DNA of 64,000 nucleotides from the NCBI GenBank assembly GCA_013398615.1, contig VZSR01000055.1:3152883-3216882 (forward strand), read 5' to 3'. The DNA comes from Brachypodius melanocephalos. Its lineage: Eukaryota > Chordata > Aves > Passeriformes > Pycnonotidae. The notes under the pieces are model-generated. The model was given only the letters and a program-made list of their open reading frames with translations. It did not search any database and was not told the DNA's origin. The position numbers and the translations under genes were made by a program. How positions within the stretch are numbered: position 1 is the stretch's first letter; each line of letters begins with the position of its first letter. Shown here in pieces: positions 37,833 through 49,232 of this stretch.

Positions 37833-39384
37833 AAAAAAAGGGAGTAAATAAAAAATAAGTTTTGTCCTAGTGAACTTTCCATTGCACAGGCTTGCTCTTT
37901 GCTAGTAATATTTTCTTGCCTGCCTGCCAAGGACTGTGTTTTGGTGTAAATCAACCCAACAGGGATAAATCTTCTTTCTCAGGCCCCAGTAACTCCCCCT
38001 CTCTCCCAGGAAGGACCCCCACACCTGTAACCACAGAGCAGCACCAGTAAAGCTCTGGCAGCACAAGACAGGGAGAGCAGCTGTGTTCACCCCCACCAGC
38101 TCCTGGCACCCCAGCACCTCCCAGGGATGGTGTGACACCTCCTTCATCCCTGCTTCTGTGACTCAGGGACCAAAATGTTTTTGTTGCCTCCTTTGTATCA
38201 AAGTGAGATACTGAAGTACCAGCACAGCTGTGAGCTAAGGTCTTCTGCACCCAGTCTTCTCTTTATTTATTCAGTACAGGGATATAGCATATGCTGTGTT
38301 ACAAAATAAGCCATGAGACATTTACCAAATGCAATTTTAAATAGCAAAAGCCTGAAAATCAGCTGCAGAAAGCATCTAGAGCAAGGGGCACTCCCAGGGC
38401 TGTTCCTGCTGTCAGAGTTCAAGTGACTGAGCTCTGGAGGAGGCAGAGACTTCCTGTTCCTGACAAGTTCCCTCCTTGCCCTTATACCAGAAGATTAAAA
38501 TAGTCATATTTCTCAGGAAAAACAAAGCATGGATGTTTTATCTCCCCTGGCACACGTGGGATAGGCCAGCCTGAAGGAGGCATTAGGTGTCCTTCTGCCA
38601 GACCCATCAGCTAGCTGGCTGGATGTCTTGTGCTCTGAGGCTCTTGTAGCTCTCTCCTCCTTCACTGCCCTGCCTTTTACCCCTGATGGGTCAGTGTACT
38701 CATCCAGACACTGCTCTAAAACATGCCTGTGCTCTCTGCTCCTCAGCTGCCCTGTAGAGGCAGCTCTGGACACCCTCAAGGCCCAGAGGAGCAAGCAGTG
38801 TCCAGCACGTGGTATATAATGCAGGTGCACTTATTGCAGTCCAGCTTCTCTCTTGGGGATGCAGATCTCTCAGCAGCTCTCCATCATCCCCTGCTTACAC
38901 TTGAGGTGTCACTAGCAAAACCAAGAGACACAGTCCCTCACCCTCAGCAGGGAGCCCTGAGATGTAAATCCCAGACAATTCACACAGTGCCACCACGAAT
39001 CCTACTGGCTGGCAGTTTATAATGCTTTGTTTCACAAGCCAAACAAGACCAGACTTCTTCTATTAAATATATATATATAGTCTGGATAGTCACACAGAAA
39101 TGCTGAGAATAAAGGTTTGTTTTACTTGCCTAAAAGTCACAGAAAACTGAGTTGAAACTGTCCCTGAAGAGGCTGTGTAGCACATTCTCCTGGCTATTGT
39201 CAGGACAAAGAGGCTTCACAGAATGTTGTCTCATCCACCCTTTGAAACCCCAGTTTGCTGGAGAACCTCTCTCAGAAATCTCTCTCAGTGTTTCATTAAA
39301 AAAAATAAAATACTGACCTAACTCTCTCTTGCTGCAATTCAAGCCCACAATTTCTTTTCTAAACACAGTGGAGAAAAGGAATAG
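37833..39384. other. Intergenic stretch 3' of CD2, no gene recognised
   Basis: This lies downstream of the likely CD2 polyadenylation site (CD2 runs right to left). No exon is supportable. Contents include a short (AT)n run at 39,066-39,079 and a reverse-strand AATAAATAAA cluster near 38,262-38,275 that could be an alternative distal poly(A) signal. Confidence 0.5.
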
Positions 39385-39390
39385 TTTATT
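39385..39390 (-). terminator. Candidate CD2 poly(A) signal
   Basis: An AATAAA hexamer on the minus strand lies about 585 nt beyond the CD2 stop. It is followed by a T/GT-rich stretch (TTCCTTTTCTCCACTGTGTT) as expected of a downstream element. A variant ATTAAA also occurs at about 39,501-39,506. Which one is used needs RNA data. Confidence 0.45.
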
Positions 39391-39973
39391 CCTTTTCCAT
39401 TTGTGCTTTTCCCACACAGGTGCTTCAAGGCTCTCACACATCCTTTCAGTATTTTCTTCTCTGCATTATACCACACAAATCCTTTCAACTTGAGACAAAT
39501 ATTTAATTACATACAACAATTTTTTGGTCCCGGAGGCCACGTTTTTGATGCTGAAGCTAAAGAGCTGTGCAGCAGGAGATAAAACCCTGTAAGATCCACA
39601 GGTCCATGTTGTCTCCACAGAGCTTTAGCTTCTTCTTGGTGAAAACCATCCAAAAAGCACGAAGACAACAAGGTGCACTAAAAACCAATTGAACCACAGA
39701 AAGACACAGGTTTCAGGGCTCAGTGCTCCATATCCATATCCTAACATGAAGAAATGGCCGCAGGGGTGAATGCCCATCACCCTGAGGCTCTTCCACCGAG
39801 TCTCTCCATCTCCATTCGATGCTCTCTCTGATTTTCTGCAGCGAAAGCCGCCTGTTCATAGCTGAGCGTTGCGCAGGGCTGGGCAGGAGGGGCTCCTGGC
39901 CGCCGGGAATTTTTCTTTTCCCCAGTGAACGGTGGAGCAGAGAGGCCAGCATCCCTCCTCCCAGGCTGTGTGC

Positions 39974-40182
39974 TCAGGGCCTTTCTCTGGGCAGGTTCGG
40001 GGGCCGTGGCTGCGTGCGGGGCCGGGGCCGGGGCCGCGGCTGCTGCGGCTCCTGGGGCTGCGGGGGCAGCGGGCGCTGCTGCACTCGCAGCTGCCTCGGG
40101 GTGGGCTCGGACGGGGGCTGGGGCAGCTCCCGCACCCCCCTCTCACGGTCCATGGGCAGAGCCTGCATCACTCGCTCCTCCT
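39974..40182 (-). CDS. CD2 exon 5: cytoplasmic proline/arginine-rich tail
   Basis: The acceptor is GTGCTCGTGTTGTTGCAG|. The exon carries 209 coding nt to a TGA stop at 39,974-39,976. It encodes an acidic start (EEERVMQALP) followed by SH3-type proline-rich sequence, QRPLPPQPQE and PRPRPRPRTQPRPPN, which parallels the PRPRVQPKPP end of human CD2. It includes a PxxxPR match of the type bound by CD2AP/CIN85 SH3 domains. The tail (about 79 residues) is shorter than human (about 117), and no PPPGHR motif is present. The exon is much more GC- and CpG-rich than the rest of the gene. Large plus-strand frames here are antisense shadows. Confidence 0.92.
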
Positions 40183-43100
40183 CTGCAACAACACGAGCAC
40201 CCCACAGTCAGACACGCACTAAGAAGTCAAGAAGTCGGGGAAGCGTTCTTGGCAAGAAAGAAGCAAGCAGGTTCTTCCAAGCAAGAAAAAAGCCAGATAT
40301 TGGGGTTTAACCCGCCACTCTCAGGTGATTCACAGCAAAAATCACCTCTGCCTGCACCTCCCAGGCCAACGTGAAAGCTTTTGGCTGCCTGGCTGGGATC
40401 CAGGTACCTGGAGCATTTGGGGCAGCTCTGCCCCATCTGTTGGGGGAAGCAGCTTTTTAAAGGAGATCCCAGCAGACACTGATGGACACCCCCATCCTGA
40501 GCTGCTCTGTCTCCTTTTGGAGGCTACTGAAGGGAAAGTGAGATCTAACTCCATGCACTCTGCCCTGCCATTGTCTGTGGTGGGAATTCCAGACACCTGG
40601 AGGCCAGAGATCCCTTTTTGCCAGCATTAATTTTCACACATAGAGAAGTAAATTCATACCCACTGACTTCTGATTACCGACTCATCATTTCTGAAATATC
40701 ACTCATCTTAACTTAGGGATTTAGAGATTTACCTCTTGAGACACTGAGTTGGCCTTAAACACACAGCAATTTTTTTCAGAGAGGCTAGTCACCATAAAAT
40801 AATCACTAAAATATTAGTTCTCATTTTCTCAGAGTAATTTTCTTAATTCCTGCTGAATCCATGCCCAAGAACGGAGGATATGGTGTCACTGCACAGCTGA
40901 GGCAGTGACCTCTACCACTCAAAAGAGAACAGCCATAATGTAAAATAATACTCAGGTGGCTTTGCTTAAAGCACATGTCAGAAAATGAGCCTGGCAATGC
41001 CAGCTGATCTACACAGATTCACCACATGCTAAAAATAGGTTATTGCTCATGTCAGGGCAGAGAGAATGCCCCTGACCACAGGGCTCCTGTCAGTGGGAAG
41101 CCCTAATATTTTAGGTGTCTGGATAGCAAAACAAAGCCCCTTAAACACTTACCACAAACTTCATGCCTTTTTTTCTTCTTTCTGATACAGTAAATAAGAC
41201 AAATCACAAAGATGACAAAGAAGACTGCACCTCCTGCTATGCTTAAGATGAGATAAAAGTCCATCTTGCCTAGTTAAGGGGATAAAAGAGGATGTTAGAT
41301 GGAAAGAAATAACTTGCACATTTACTTAGAATTCTATATTTTCTTACATTGACTGTAAAGGCAGACCAGCAGACTACCCACCCTTTGCCTTTTCCCTGTA
41401 CACAGCAGAAAGTTGCTGCTCCTCATTGTTGAGAAATTTGATTGCTCCCTGATGGATTCAAGTTCTGCAGAAAATTGAAACCAGAGCATTCATGTGTGCC
41501 AGCTCACTGTATTTAAATTGCCACTTGTTTTAGTTGCCAGTGTTACATCAAGGTATATTTTGCTTTTTCTGTGCCTGTTTCTCCCAGATGAGTGAAAGAG
41601 GAGCCCAGACAGATTCACATATAATTACATTTCCATGAAAAGCTGGCTGAGCTGAAGCTCACCTGAAATTTACCTTGCCTGTAAAGGTCAAAATTCAAAG
41701 TGATTGGCCTCAAATGCAGGACCAAGTGTTCACAGAGGGTAGCAGGGTTAGAAGGGGATTTGACTGCAAGATGAGGGATTTTTAATCTACTATGGAACTG
41801 GCAGAGTCCTGCCACTACACAGAAAAGTTTGAGAGGTATTTAGTTTGGGTAGGAAAATCAGTGCTCCATGGTTTTAGGGGGGTTTCGGTGTCTGAAGAAT
41901 ACTATGTTTGTACCTTAAAGATCATTGGTATTTCTCAATGATGTGAGAAAAAAACAAACTCTCTGACCCGAACTCTCTCTGTGAAGAAAGAGCATTTCTC
42001 AAGGGTGAGGAAAAGTGAAATCAAAATTGTCTAGACAATGGCCAATGTCTGCCTACAGCAGCATTGCAGGCAGACCTGTGCTTGCCTGGCTTGTATCCTG
42101 GCATGGGCAGCTTCAGCCAGCATTTCCTCATCCAGACAAGGTGTTTGGGATAGTTTGCCCTGTCTTAAACAGACCTAACCCAGCAGCACTCTTTCATATC
42201 TGGCTCCAAAGCCCATGCCACATCCTGCTCACCCCTTCCCAATGCCAACATCAATGGGACTGTGCAGCCCCTCAGGTCAGGCAGCAGCACAAAAATACAT
42301 TGCTTGGCTGTTTTTGAAATCAGGAGGATTATTCAGGAGGCAACAGCTGCACAGGAGAGCAGAGGCCATCCTGTCCCTCAGCTCTTTGTCCTTCAGTCAG
42401 CCTCAGCAGACCTGGGATCACTTCAATAAAGCCTTTATGCCTCAAGGCTTGCTCCCTCGCTTCTCATGCCATGGGCTGTCCTTCAGACTTGGACTTTCCC
42501 TAAATTCACTATGGCAGAAATAGGTAAAAATCAGAAATACTGAGCCAGCTCTTGTAAGCCCCACCCAGCTCTCCACCAGCTCCAGCGGGAATCCAGAGTA
42601 AGAGAAAGCTTCAAGCAGAGCACTGGTGGTTGGGTGGGATGATCCCAAGCCTGGCAAAATCCAGGACTTTTCCCCAGCACTGCAGTGGAATTCTGAACTT
42701 TGAACTGAACAAGACACTCAGTGTCATGCCAGTGTGATCTGTCCTGTGTTTGTGCCTTAGCTTTCCAAACTTTTACGTGGGAGGATGACACCTGTGATGA
42801 TTTCCTACTGAATCATTTTCTGCATGACTGCCCATTTAAAATGCAATCCTCTCAGTCTTTTTGCTGCATCTGTGGTTTGGAAAGATGAGGCTTCCACTGA
42901 ATGAGAAAACAGTGGAACATTTGAGCCGTACTTATCTGACCCATGTAAGCCCAAAGCAAAATTCTCTATAACTCTCCTCCTGATTTCTAAGCCAAGCTGA
43001 AGAGTCCAAGCAGCTTAATTTTCCCCTTGTGAGAGAACTCATCCACACCCAGGGGTAGCAGGCAACCACCACATTCATAGACATGATTACAGAGAGGAAA

Positions 43101-46100
43101 AAAACACGACAGATTTCCCCACAGGAGAAGGGGAGGAACAAAACCCCTCTCACATCCCACTGCCCTCAGCTTGGCCACTCTGCCATTAGAGTAGGGATGC
43201 CCTAAGGGTAGCAGTGAGGCTGGGAGCAGGAAGATGTGACAAGGCTGGAGAATGCCAGGCAGAAAGCATGACTTGCCTCCTGCCTACCACAGCAGCATCA
43301 GATCCCAATAATTGTGCTGGAATTAGGCTCACAGTACTGGGTTCTCAGGATTTCTGTGCTCCTGACACCTACAGATGTTGCACAGTCTTACAGATGTGTG
43401 CAACTGCATCAGGCTGTGTGGTCCACCCTAGCACATTCTCATGACTAAAGAGATTTCTTACCTGAACACTTAATTACTTTTTCAGCCATTTTTTCACTGA
43501 CTTGGTTCTTAGCAACGCATCTGAACACGCCAGAATTCCACCCACGCCATTCCAGCATTGTTGCATTCTTTTGGGTTTTTTTGCCATTGGGTTGAGTCAG
43601 TTCTATCATAAATGCTTCATCCTTAGCCTTCTCTTTTGCTCCATCCTTAGCCTTCTGTTTCACTTCACACTTGACAGATACACTTTTATTCCCACATTCA
43701 GCAGTGAGGATTGGCTGAGGGACAGGTTCTGAAAAAGAAGGAAAGGGACAGGCTCTTTTTGAAAGTTATAAAGCAGAACAGAGAATTAACCCCAAATCAC
43801 CAACTAGTGAGATCACAGAAGAATGAAGAGCAGATTAGACCTCTACTACAGAAGTAACAAGGCAATAATAAAGAAAATGCAGTGCAGTAGCCTCAGAGTT
43901 GGCCCAGTAAAGCAGAGCTGCACACCAGACAGGTGAGGAGAGGAAGCTGAGACTTCAAGTGGATGGAAGGGACTCAGAGCCACAGCCCTCTCCACCTCTG
44001 GACCCTGTGTTTTGGTGCAAGTGAAGTAGGTCCTGTTCTGCCTGTGTCCATCAGGAGAGATTTCCTCTAAAGCAGGAAAAACTACAAAAAGTTACTTATG
44101 ATGCTCTGTGTGCTACCAACAGCACTCAGTGGGCACAACAGCACAGCACAGAAGGCCACCAGCCCAGAATGGGGAACAAAAAACAGACACCTCAGCTCTC
44201 AATGAGATTATGACAGACAAAACTGATTTCTATCTCTTCTTATGACCTGCAAACAGCTTGCTCCCTTTTGGTTCCAGTTTCTCTATCACTGGTGGCACTG
44301 AAAGGGACAGAAAAGCCTGCAGGGTTTTCCTCAAGTAAGGGCAGCTGGTAGGGACAGCAAATAGAAAACAATGATTTCTACCTTTAAGACCAGATAAACA
44401 AAAATAGGCCAGTGCCACCTCTAGTTACAGGCTGTGTAAGTTAGAGAGATCATGAATTCTAAAGCAAAAAAGGACTGGCCCTAGCACATGCAGTCAAGGT
44501 TCACAACACAACATCTACAGCCACCCTTTCCTTGTTAAGCCCACTCCTCCTCTGCAAACTGGAACCCTATCCCTATTCCCTATTATTCAGGGAAACATCC
44601 CAGTGGGAAACATTAGAGTCCAGGTGCTGGTGATGGAGTTGTGTGAGGATATCATTTGGACTATTTTATTTTTAACAACTGCTTGTCCAGCCCTAGTAAC
44701 AAAGGGCCACCCTGGCTGACAGATTATTCTAGCACCTGACAGTTACTGCAGGGCTTCCAAAACCATGTGTCAGAGGTAATGCAACCTCTCTGCTGCACAG
44801 CAGAGGAAATGATGCAGCACACAGCTGGGCTGGAGCATTAACCTTGACCTGAAATGAGGACACCCCAATGACAGTGGCTTAAAGTGTGAGCAAAAAGCAT
44901 CAGACCCTGATGACTTCCTGAGCTGTTTACAGCAATAGCTCCCAAAGCAGTGAGACACCCTCACTTCCCAGCAGCCCCTTAGACATGGGGCCTCCCACTG
45001 CACAGGAATCCTGCTAAAACCATTCCAGCTCTCCTTGCTGCCTCAGTAAGGCATCATCTCCATAATCCCAGCTGGTGCCCACAAACTCAAGATGTTGGCA
45101 AAGGTGTGGATGCTGGCTGAAGAAGGACAGAACAAACCTCTCCCCTCACTGGGGAAAAAACCCAATGCTGTCCTACAGCTTAGAGGTCTGGAGAAGTCAC
45201 AGCAGCTATTAAGGAGCAGAATGGCCATCCCCATCATCCCTACTCACCCCAAAACTTTTGGGCTGCTGCTGCTCCAATCTCTTAGGACAAGACACAGCAC
45301 AGGAATGGAGGCTGCCCTTGTGCTTTGAACACATGCAGCTGAAATCCCCAGGTGTGTGCCTAACTGTGCTTTGAACAGCACAACCATAATTTTTGTTGTG
45401 CTCTGCTGTGCAAGGATAGGGTACAGGAGCCTTCTTCGACTGCAAATTCAATTCCTATTGTGATTTATCTCAGAAGAGGTGACTGCTGGCTATTTTGTAT
45501 GTTAGAGCAAAAATGGAGTGGGATTCCATTGCCTAAATGCAGGCATTTAGTGCCATCTGGACTCCTGAGCTCTCCTCAAGGGGTTGGCAACACAAGTTGC
45601 TCAGCTTGCTGGACCAGTGGCCAGAGAACAAAAGTCATAACTCAGTGCCCGTAAAATGGCACCAGAAATACCTGAAACCCACAGTGCATCAGCCACAGCT
45701 GTGGCTCACATAGGCTGCTGTGGTCCTACCAGAGGTTTTTGGAAGCAGGATGCTGCTGGGAGCACAGTTCCCTCTCAGGGTCCATCCCCAGCTTCTGGCA
45801 CCATTTGTGGTGCTGCAGTAGGGCCAACCACCATCACCCTACTGTCAGTGTGAACGTGCCACAGCTTCTTTCTTGGGCACAGCTAGAAAACTGCTGGCTG
45901 ACAAACAGGGGAGCCAGAAAGAAGGCAGGAGTCTGAGGCCACCAACAGGAGGAAGAGAAGGGAGAAGAGAAGCAGACTGCTGTCAGTGGGAGGAAGGAGA
46001 AGGTGTGTCCTACAGAAGTCTTCCCACTCCTAATCAGAAAGGAGGGCACTGAGTAAGAGAGGCTGTGAGAGAGAACAGAGAATACCAATTCGTGTTCAGC

Positions 46101-49100
46101 TGTGCTGGGAATGGCATGGGAAAAGCACAAACTCACCCTGAACAAAGAACATTATATTTTCCTCTGCCTTCAGTTTCCCATCTTGCTGGTAGACCGTCAC
46201 CGTGTAGTTTCCACTGTCCTCCTTCTGCAGGCGCTGGATTTGCAGAGTCCCATTTCGGAGTATGGCACACCTGCACTGCTCCTTGTTCACAAAGTGCCTG
46301 GCATTGTTACCTTTGAGCTGAACCAGCCTCTGCCTGCCCCTTGTCCATGTTGCCTCATGGAAGCTCCCAGGAGCAGTGATGCTGAGAAGAGCTGTCTCAT
46401 TCACTGCCTTGTAAATCCAGCTGGTGCTGGAGCCTGTTGAGGGAAGCACAGCCAGCCCATCAGTTGTCTCCAGCAGCCACAGCAGTCACCCAGAAGGTTT
46501 TCATTTGCTATGCCCCCCCTCTTCCTGAGCTGCCTAAGCCTCTCTGCTTTACTGATGCCATCTTCTTCCCCGGCTCCAAAGCATTTCTTGATTGTTCATT
46601 AGATAAATGCCAGCACCCAATTTAATTCTGAGAGGAAAGGAAGCTAAGAGTGCAGCTTTCCAAAGCTGAATTTATACCCTGGCTGACTTGGAGTGACTCT
46701 GGATGCCAGATTCATGGCCTCCCATTCACTTTAACATGAACTTAGCCCTTCCTGAAAAGAAGGTCACTTCTGTGTTTTGCACATGGCACAGGCTGGTACC
46801 CAGAGTGCCCATCACTGCAAACATTACTGCAGACAGCAAAAGTAGTCATGCCCCTGGACAGCAGAATCATTTCAGCAACCCCAGTGATAGCAAGGATGAT
46901 AATAATAGCAGCCCATGTCAAGCCATGAGTGAGTGTAAGGCGCTGAACTGGAGACAACCCCACAGCAGTGTTCCCTCTCTCCCATCCCAGTTACTGTGCT
47001 TCACTGGAATGTTTCCACTTGATTTTTCTGTCACAGGATCCTGATGGGACAAGTAAGGCAGGAAGAAACGCTACCAGGATCCTGTGAACCGAGGGGGTGC
47101 AGGAGTCATTACAAGAAAAGCAATTGCCAAAAAAAAAAGTCTTTTCTCTTCCTTTGATTCCGGGTCCCTTCTCCAGAACAGTTAAGAGTAAGATCTTCCC
47201 AAAGGTGGTGTCAGGACTGGGAAGCACCTGAGCATGGGGCTGCCAAAGGGGATATTCAGAAAAGCCAAGGCTGCTGAACGTCCATCACGCTTCCAGCAGT
47301 GGGGATGATGCACTCCTGGAGCAGAGCCCAGGTGCTCTGCCCTCTCCCCTCCAGGCTGCTTCACCCATCTTCTTTGCAGGCCCCATTTTTGGTGAGCCAG
47401 GACTTGGGAAACTACTGGGAGGTCATTTCACATGAGGCACTGTCCCCACCCCCGTGGCAGGTGGACAAACCTGCAGGAGGAGGTCGAAATCTGCGTGCAA
47501 GTGTCAGGTGGGATAAGCTCACTGACACCTGAACGCACGCGCTCAGAGCCACAGCCTATTTAGTTTGTCATTTTCTTGTGTTCATTCCTCCTCAATTTAC
47601 AGGGTGAAGCCAATCAGCAGGAGGAGATTTGCCTTCCCACCACCACACAGAGCTTATTCTGTATGTAGGATAATGATAAATGGCACCACAGAGGGGAAAC
47701 TGAAATCCAGTGGCTATTTCATTAAACTAACAATATTAGAGATAATCAGAGAGCTAAAATAGCATGCCTCTGCAACAAGAACATTAATGCTGTAGTGCTT
47801 CTGGCAATTCACCACCTCTAAAGAGAGGCTGTTCTTTCAGCATTGCCTTTCTTGCAAGGTATTTGACATATCTAATGAAATGTCCTGAAATAAAGCTATC
47901 AGCCAAACAGCCTTTGGAAGCAGCTACGCCCCACACAGATGACACCACATGTTATATCTCAATATTTGAATTCTGATACTTATTCCTGCTCAGTCATGAA
48001 GAAGTATTTAGAGCTAGTAATAGGATTTCTTTGCATAACAGACACTACTTATATTTTCTCTCTGAAAGTAAAGGAAGAAAGCAATCTGAGTTTTCAAGGA
48101 TAATTCAGTGGCATCTCTGTGGACCAGAGACATCACTAGACATCTCTAGAAATTGATCTGATCTCCATAGTCTTTCTTATGGAAAGCTGAGTGTCCCACA
48201 CACATGATACTAAAAATCTGTTAAGCTAATGAAACATTTCTGGTAAAAATGCCAACTAAAATGTGCTCCAAAGGGTAGAAAGGTTTTAACTGAGAGCCTA
48301 CAGCTCACTCACAGTCACGAGAAAGAGTTAAAAGAAAAAGCTCCCATAGTAATTTTAGAGAAGGAAAGAAGTCTCTGAAACAATTTTCCATTCAAGGGAA
48401 TAATCCTTATTTCTGCTGAGGAAGATGTTTTATAGATTGTGTACATTAAAAAAAAATCCTTATTTATCTATTAATTTTGTTCTGAAGGAAAAGCAAAGCA
48501 TTAAGCGGCCATTCATACAATCTTAGTGGAGTGAAACAGAGGAAAAAAATATTATGCAGGCTTGTATTGTCTCCATCTCTTAAAACCTTCCCTACTCTAT
48601 GAGTTAACACCTTAATTAAGTTTTTAGATTAATATTTTAAAAAATAATGACAACAATAATATGAGAAATACAAAAGATATATGCAGTTGCTTGCTGTTTT
48701 CACATCGTAGACTTTAACTCCACTGAAGACACTGAAATATATCACTCTGTTAATATTTATGGAAGAATATAAATTGCACTTTCAAAAGATTTGCACATCT
48801 TTGATAAGAAAAGGAAATTACATGCGATAATGCACAGTGAACTGAATTTCTAATGTAGTACAAGCTACCTCGAGGGCAGAAAGCAAACTGCATGCTGACA
48901 TTTCTCATTATACATGTGTCAAATTAAGACTCATTAACTTAAAACCAAAACTCTTTACAGCTTATTATTATAACCAGAATAGGAAACTCAGGTCCTGCCC
49001 TCCCCCTGGCTCAAAATTAAATCAAATAATAACAGCAATAACCCAGATGTCTTCACTCATTGGAAAAGTGGAACAAGTTTCTTATCAGTAGCAGCCCACC

Positions 49101-49232
49101 AAGTTGTACATGCTTTAAAATACCATTTTGACATCAGCCCAAAAGAGCAAAAAACGATAAGAAAAACTCACATTTTACACTGGGAAATAAAAGCAGCAGG
49201 CACTTGACTAGGAAAATCCTCCTAAAGTTCAT
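39974..49232 (-). CDS. CD2 T-cell/NK adhesion receptor, complete five-exon coding region
   Basis: CD2 is a type I membrane protein of T and NK cells that binds CD58 or CD48 on partner cells and signals through its tail. Coding exons on the minus strand are 49,232-49,172, 46,433-46,137, 43,728-43,462, 41,269-41,153 and 40,182-39,974. All four introns (2.7, 2.4, 2.2 and 1.0 kb) have GT-AG borders and are phase 1, as in mammalian CD2. The joined frame is 951 nt, 316 residues plus stop, against about 350 in human. Order: signal peptide 1-21; V-type domain 22-119 lacking the usual B-F cysteine pair, as in CD2; C2 domain 120-208 with four cysteines; transmembrane 214-237; basic IRKKKKR stop-transfer; proline/arginine-rich tail 238-316. 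The RNGTL-QIQRL motif in domain 1 matches the KNGTLKIKHL region of human CD2. Sequons lie at N32, N81, N96, N133 and N174. Confidence 0.95.
40018..40035 (+). repeat. (GGGGCC)3 hexanucleotide repeat in CD2 exon 5
   Basis: Three perfect GGGGCC units lie on the plus strand, antisense to CD2 and therefore on its template strand. They encode the Arg-Pro dipeptide run of the tail. Further G-runs lie at 39,999-40,003, 40,053-40,056 and 40,062-40,066, so the strand can in principle form G-quadruplexes. Confidence 0.93.
41153..41269 (-). CDS. CD2 exon 4: membrane-proximal stalk and transmembrane segment
   Basis: The acceptor is TCCCCTTAACTAG| and the donor is TTTGTG|GTAAGTG. The exon is 117 nt, phase 1 to 1. 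It encodes GKMDFYLILSIAGG followed by a hydrophobic run to about residue 237 and then the basic IRKKKKR. Human CD2 has EKGLDIYLIIGICGG at the same place, so the boundary and identity are clear. Confidence 0.94.
43462..43728 (-). CDS. CD2 exon 3: C2-type Ig domain 2
   Basis: The acceptor is TTCTTTTTCAG| and the donor is TTCAG|GTAAG. The exon is 267 nt, phase 1 to 1. It encodes residues 120-208 with cysteines at 131, 140, 190 and 207, the four-cysteine pattern (two disulfides) of CD2 domain 2. The F-strand GVFRCVAKNQVSEK aligns with FKCTAGNKVSKE in human. Between the B and C strands is a lysine-rich insertion in which an 8-residue unit is tandemly duplicated (145-152 and 153-160). Confidence 0.95.
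43607..43654 (-). repeat. 24-bp tandem duplication inside CD2 exon 3
   Basis: Two adjacent 24-nt units (43,631-43,654 and 43,607-43,630) encode KAKDGAKE and KAKDEAFM. They share an identical first 13 nt (AAGGCTAAGGATG) and then diverge. The repeat is in frame and lies in the loop between the B and C strands of domain 2. Confidence 0.88.
46137..46433 (-). CDS. CD2 exon 2: V-type Ig domain 1 (ligand-binding)
   Basis: The acceptor is CCCTCAACAG| and the donor is CAGG|GTGAGT. The exon is 297 nt, phase 1 to 1. It encodes residues 22-119: Trp50, the RNGTLQIQRLQKEDSGNY block (80-97) and the closing strand ending FFVQ. No cysteine sits at the B or F strand positions, which is a CD2 hallmark. N81 corresponds to the conserved NGT sequon (Asn65 of mature human CD2). 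Odd: a Cys-Arg-Cys motif at 74-76 just before the E-strand region. Confidence 0.94.
49172..49232 (-). CDS. CD2 exon 1: signal peptide
   Basis: The ATG has purines at -3 to -1 (AAAATGA) and encodes MNFRRIFLVKCLLLLFPSVK plus one base of the next codon. It has a short basic N-region, a leucine-rich core and a cleavage region near Val-Lys-Cys. The donor is AAAAT|GTGAGT. The frame is open further upstream, but this Met directly precedes a textbook signal peptide and is the best start. Confidence 0.93.

Noticed and set aside
1..39973. Search for PTGFRN (downstream of CD2 in mammals) exons on the minus strand
   Set aside because: No Ig-domain exon or recognisable signal exon was found in the left 40 kb. 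If synteny holds, PTGFRN must lie further left.
39819..40374. Large plus-strand frames of up to 163 codons rich in Gly, Arg and Ala over the GC-rich block
   Set aside because: They are antisense to CD2 exon 5, whose minus-strand frame has a matching splice acceptor and clear similarity to the CD2 tail. The low-complexity composition comes from the GC repeat.
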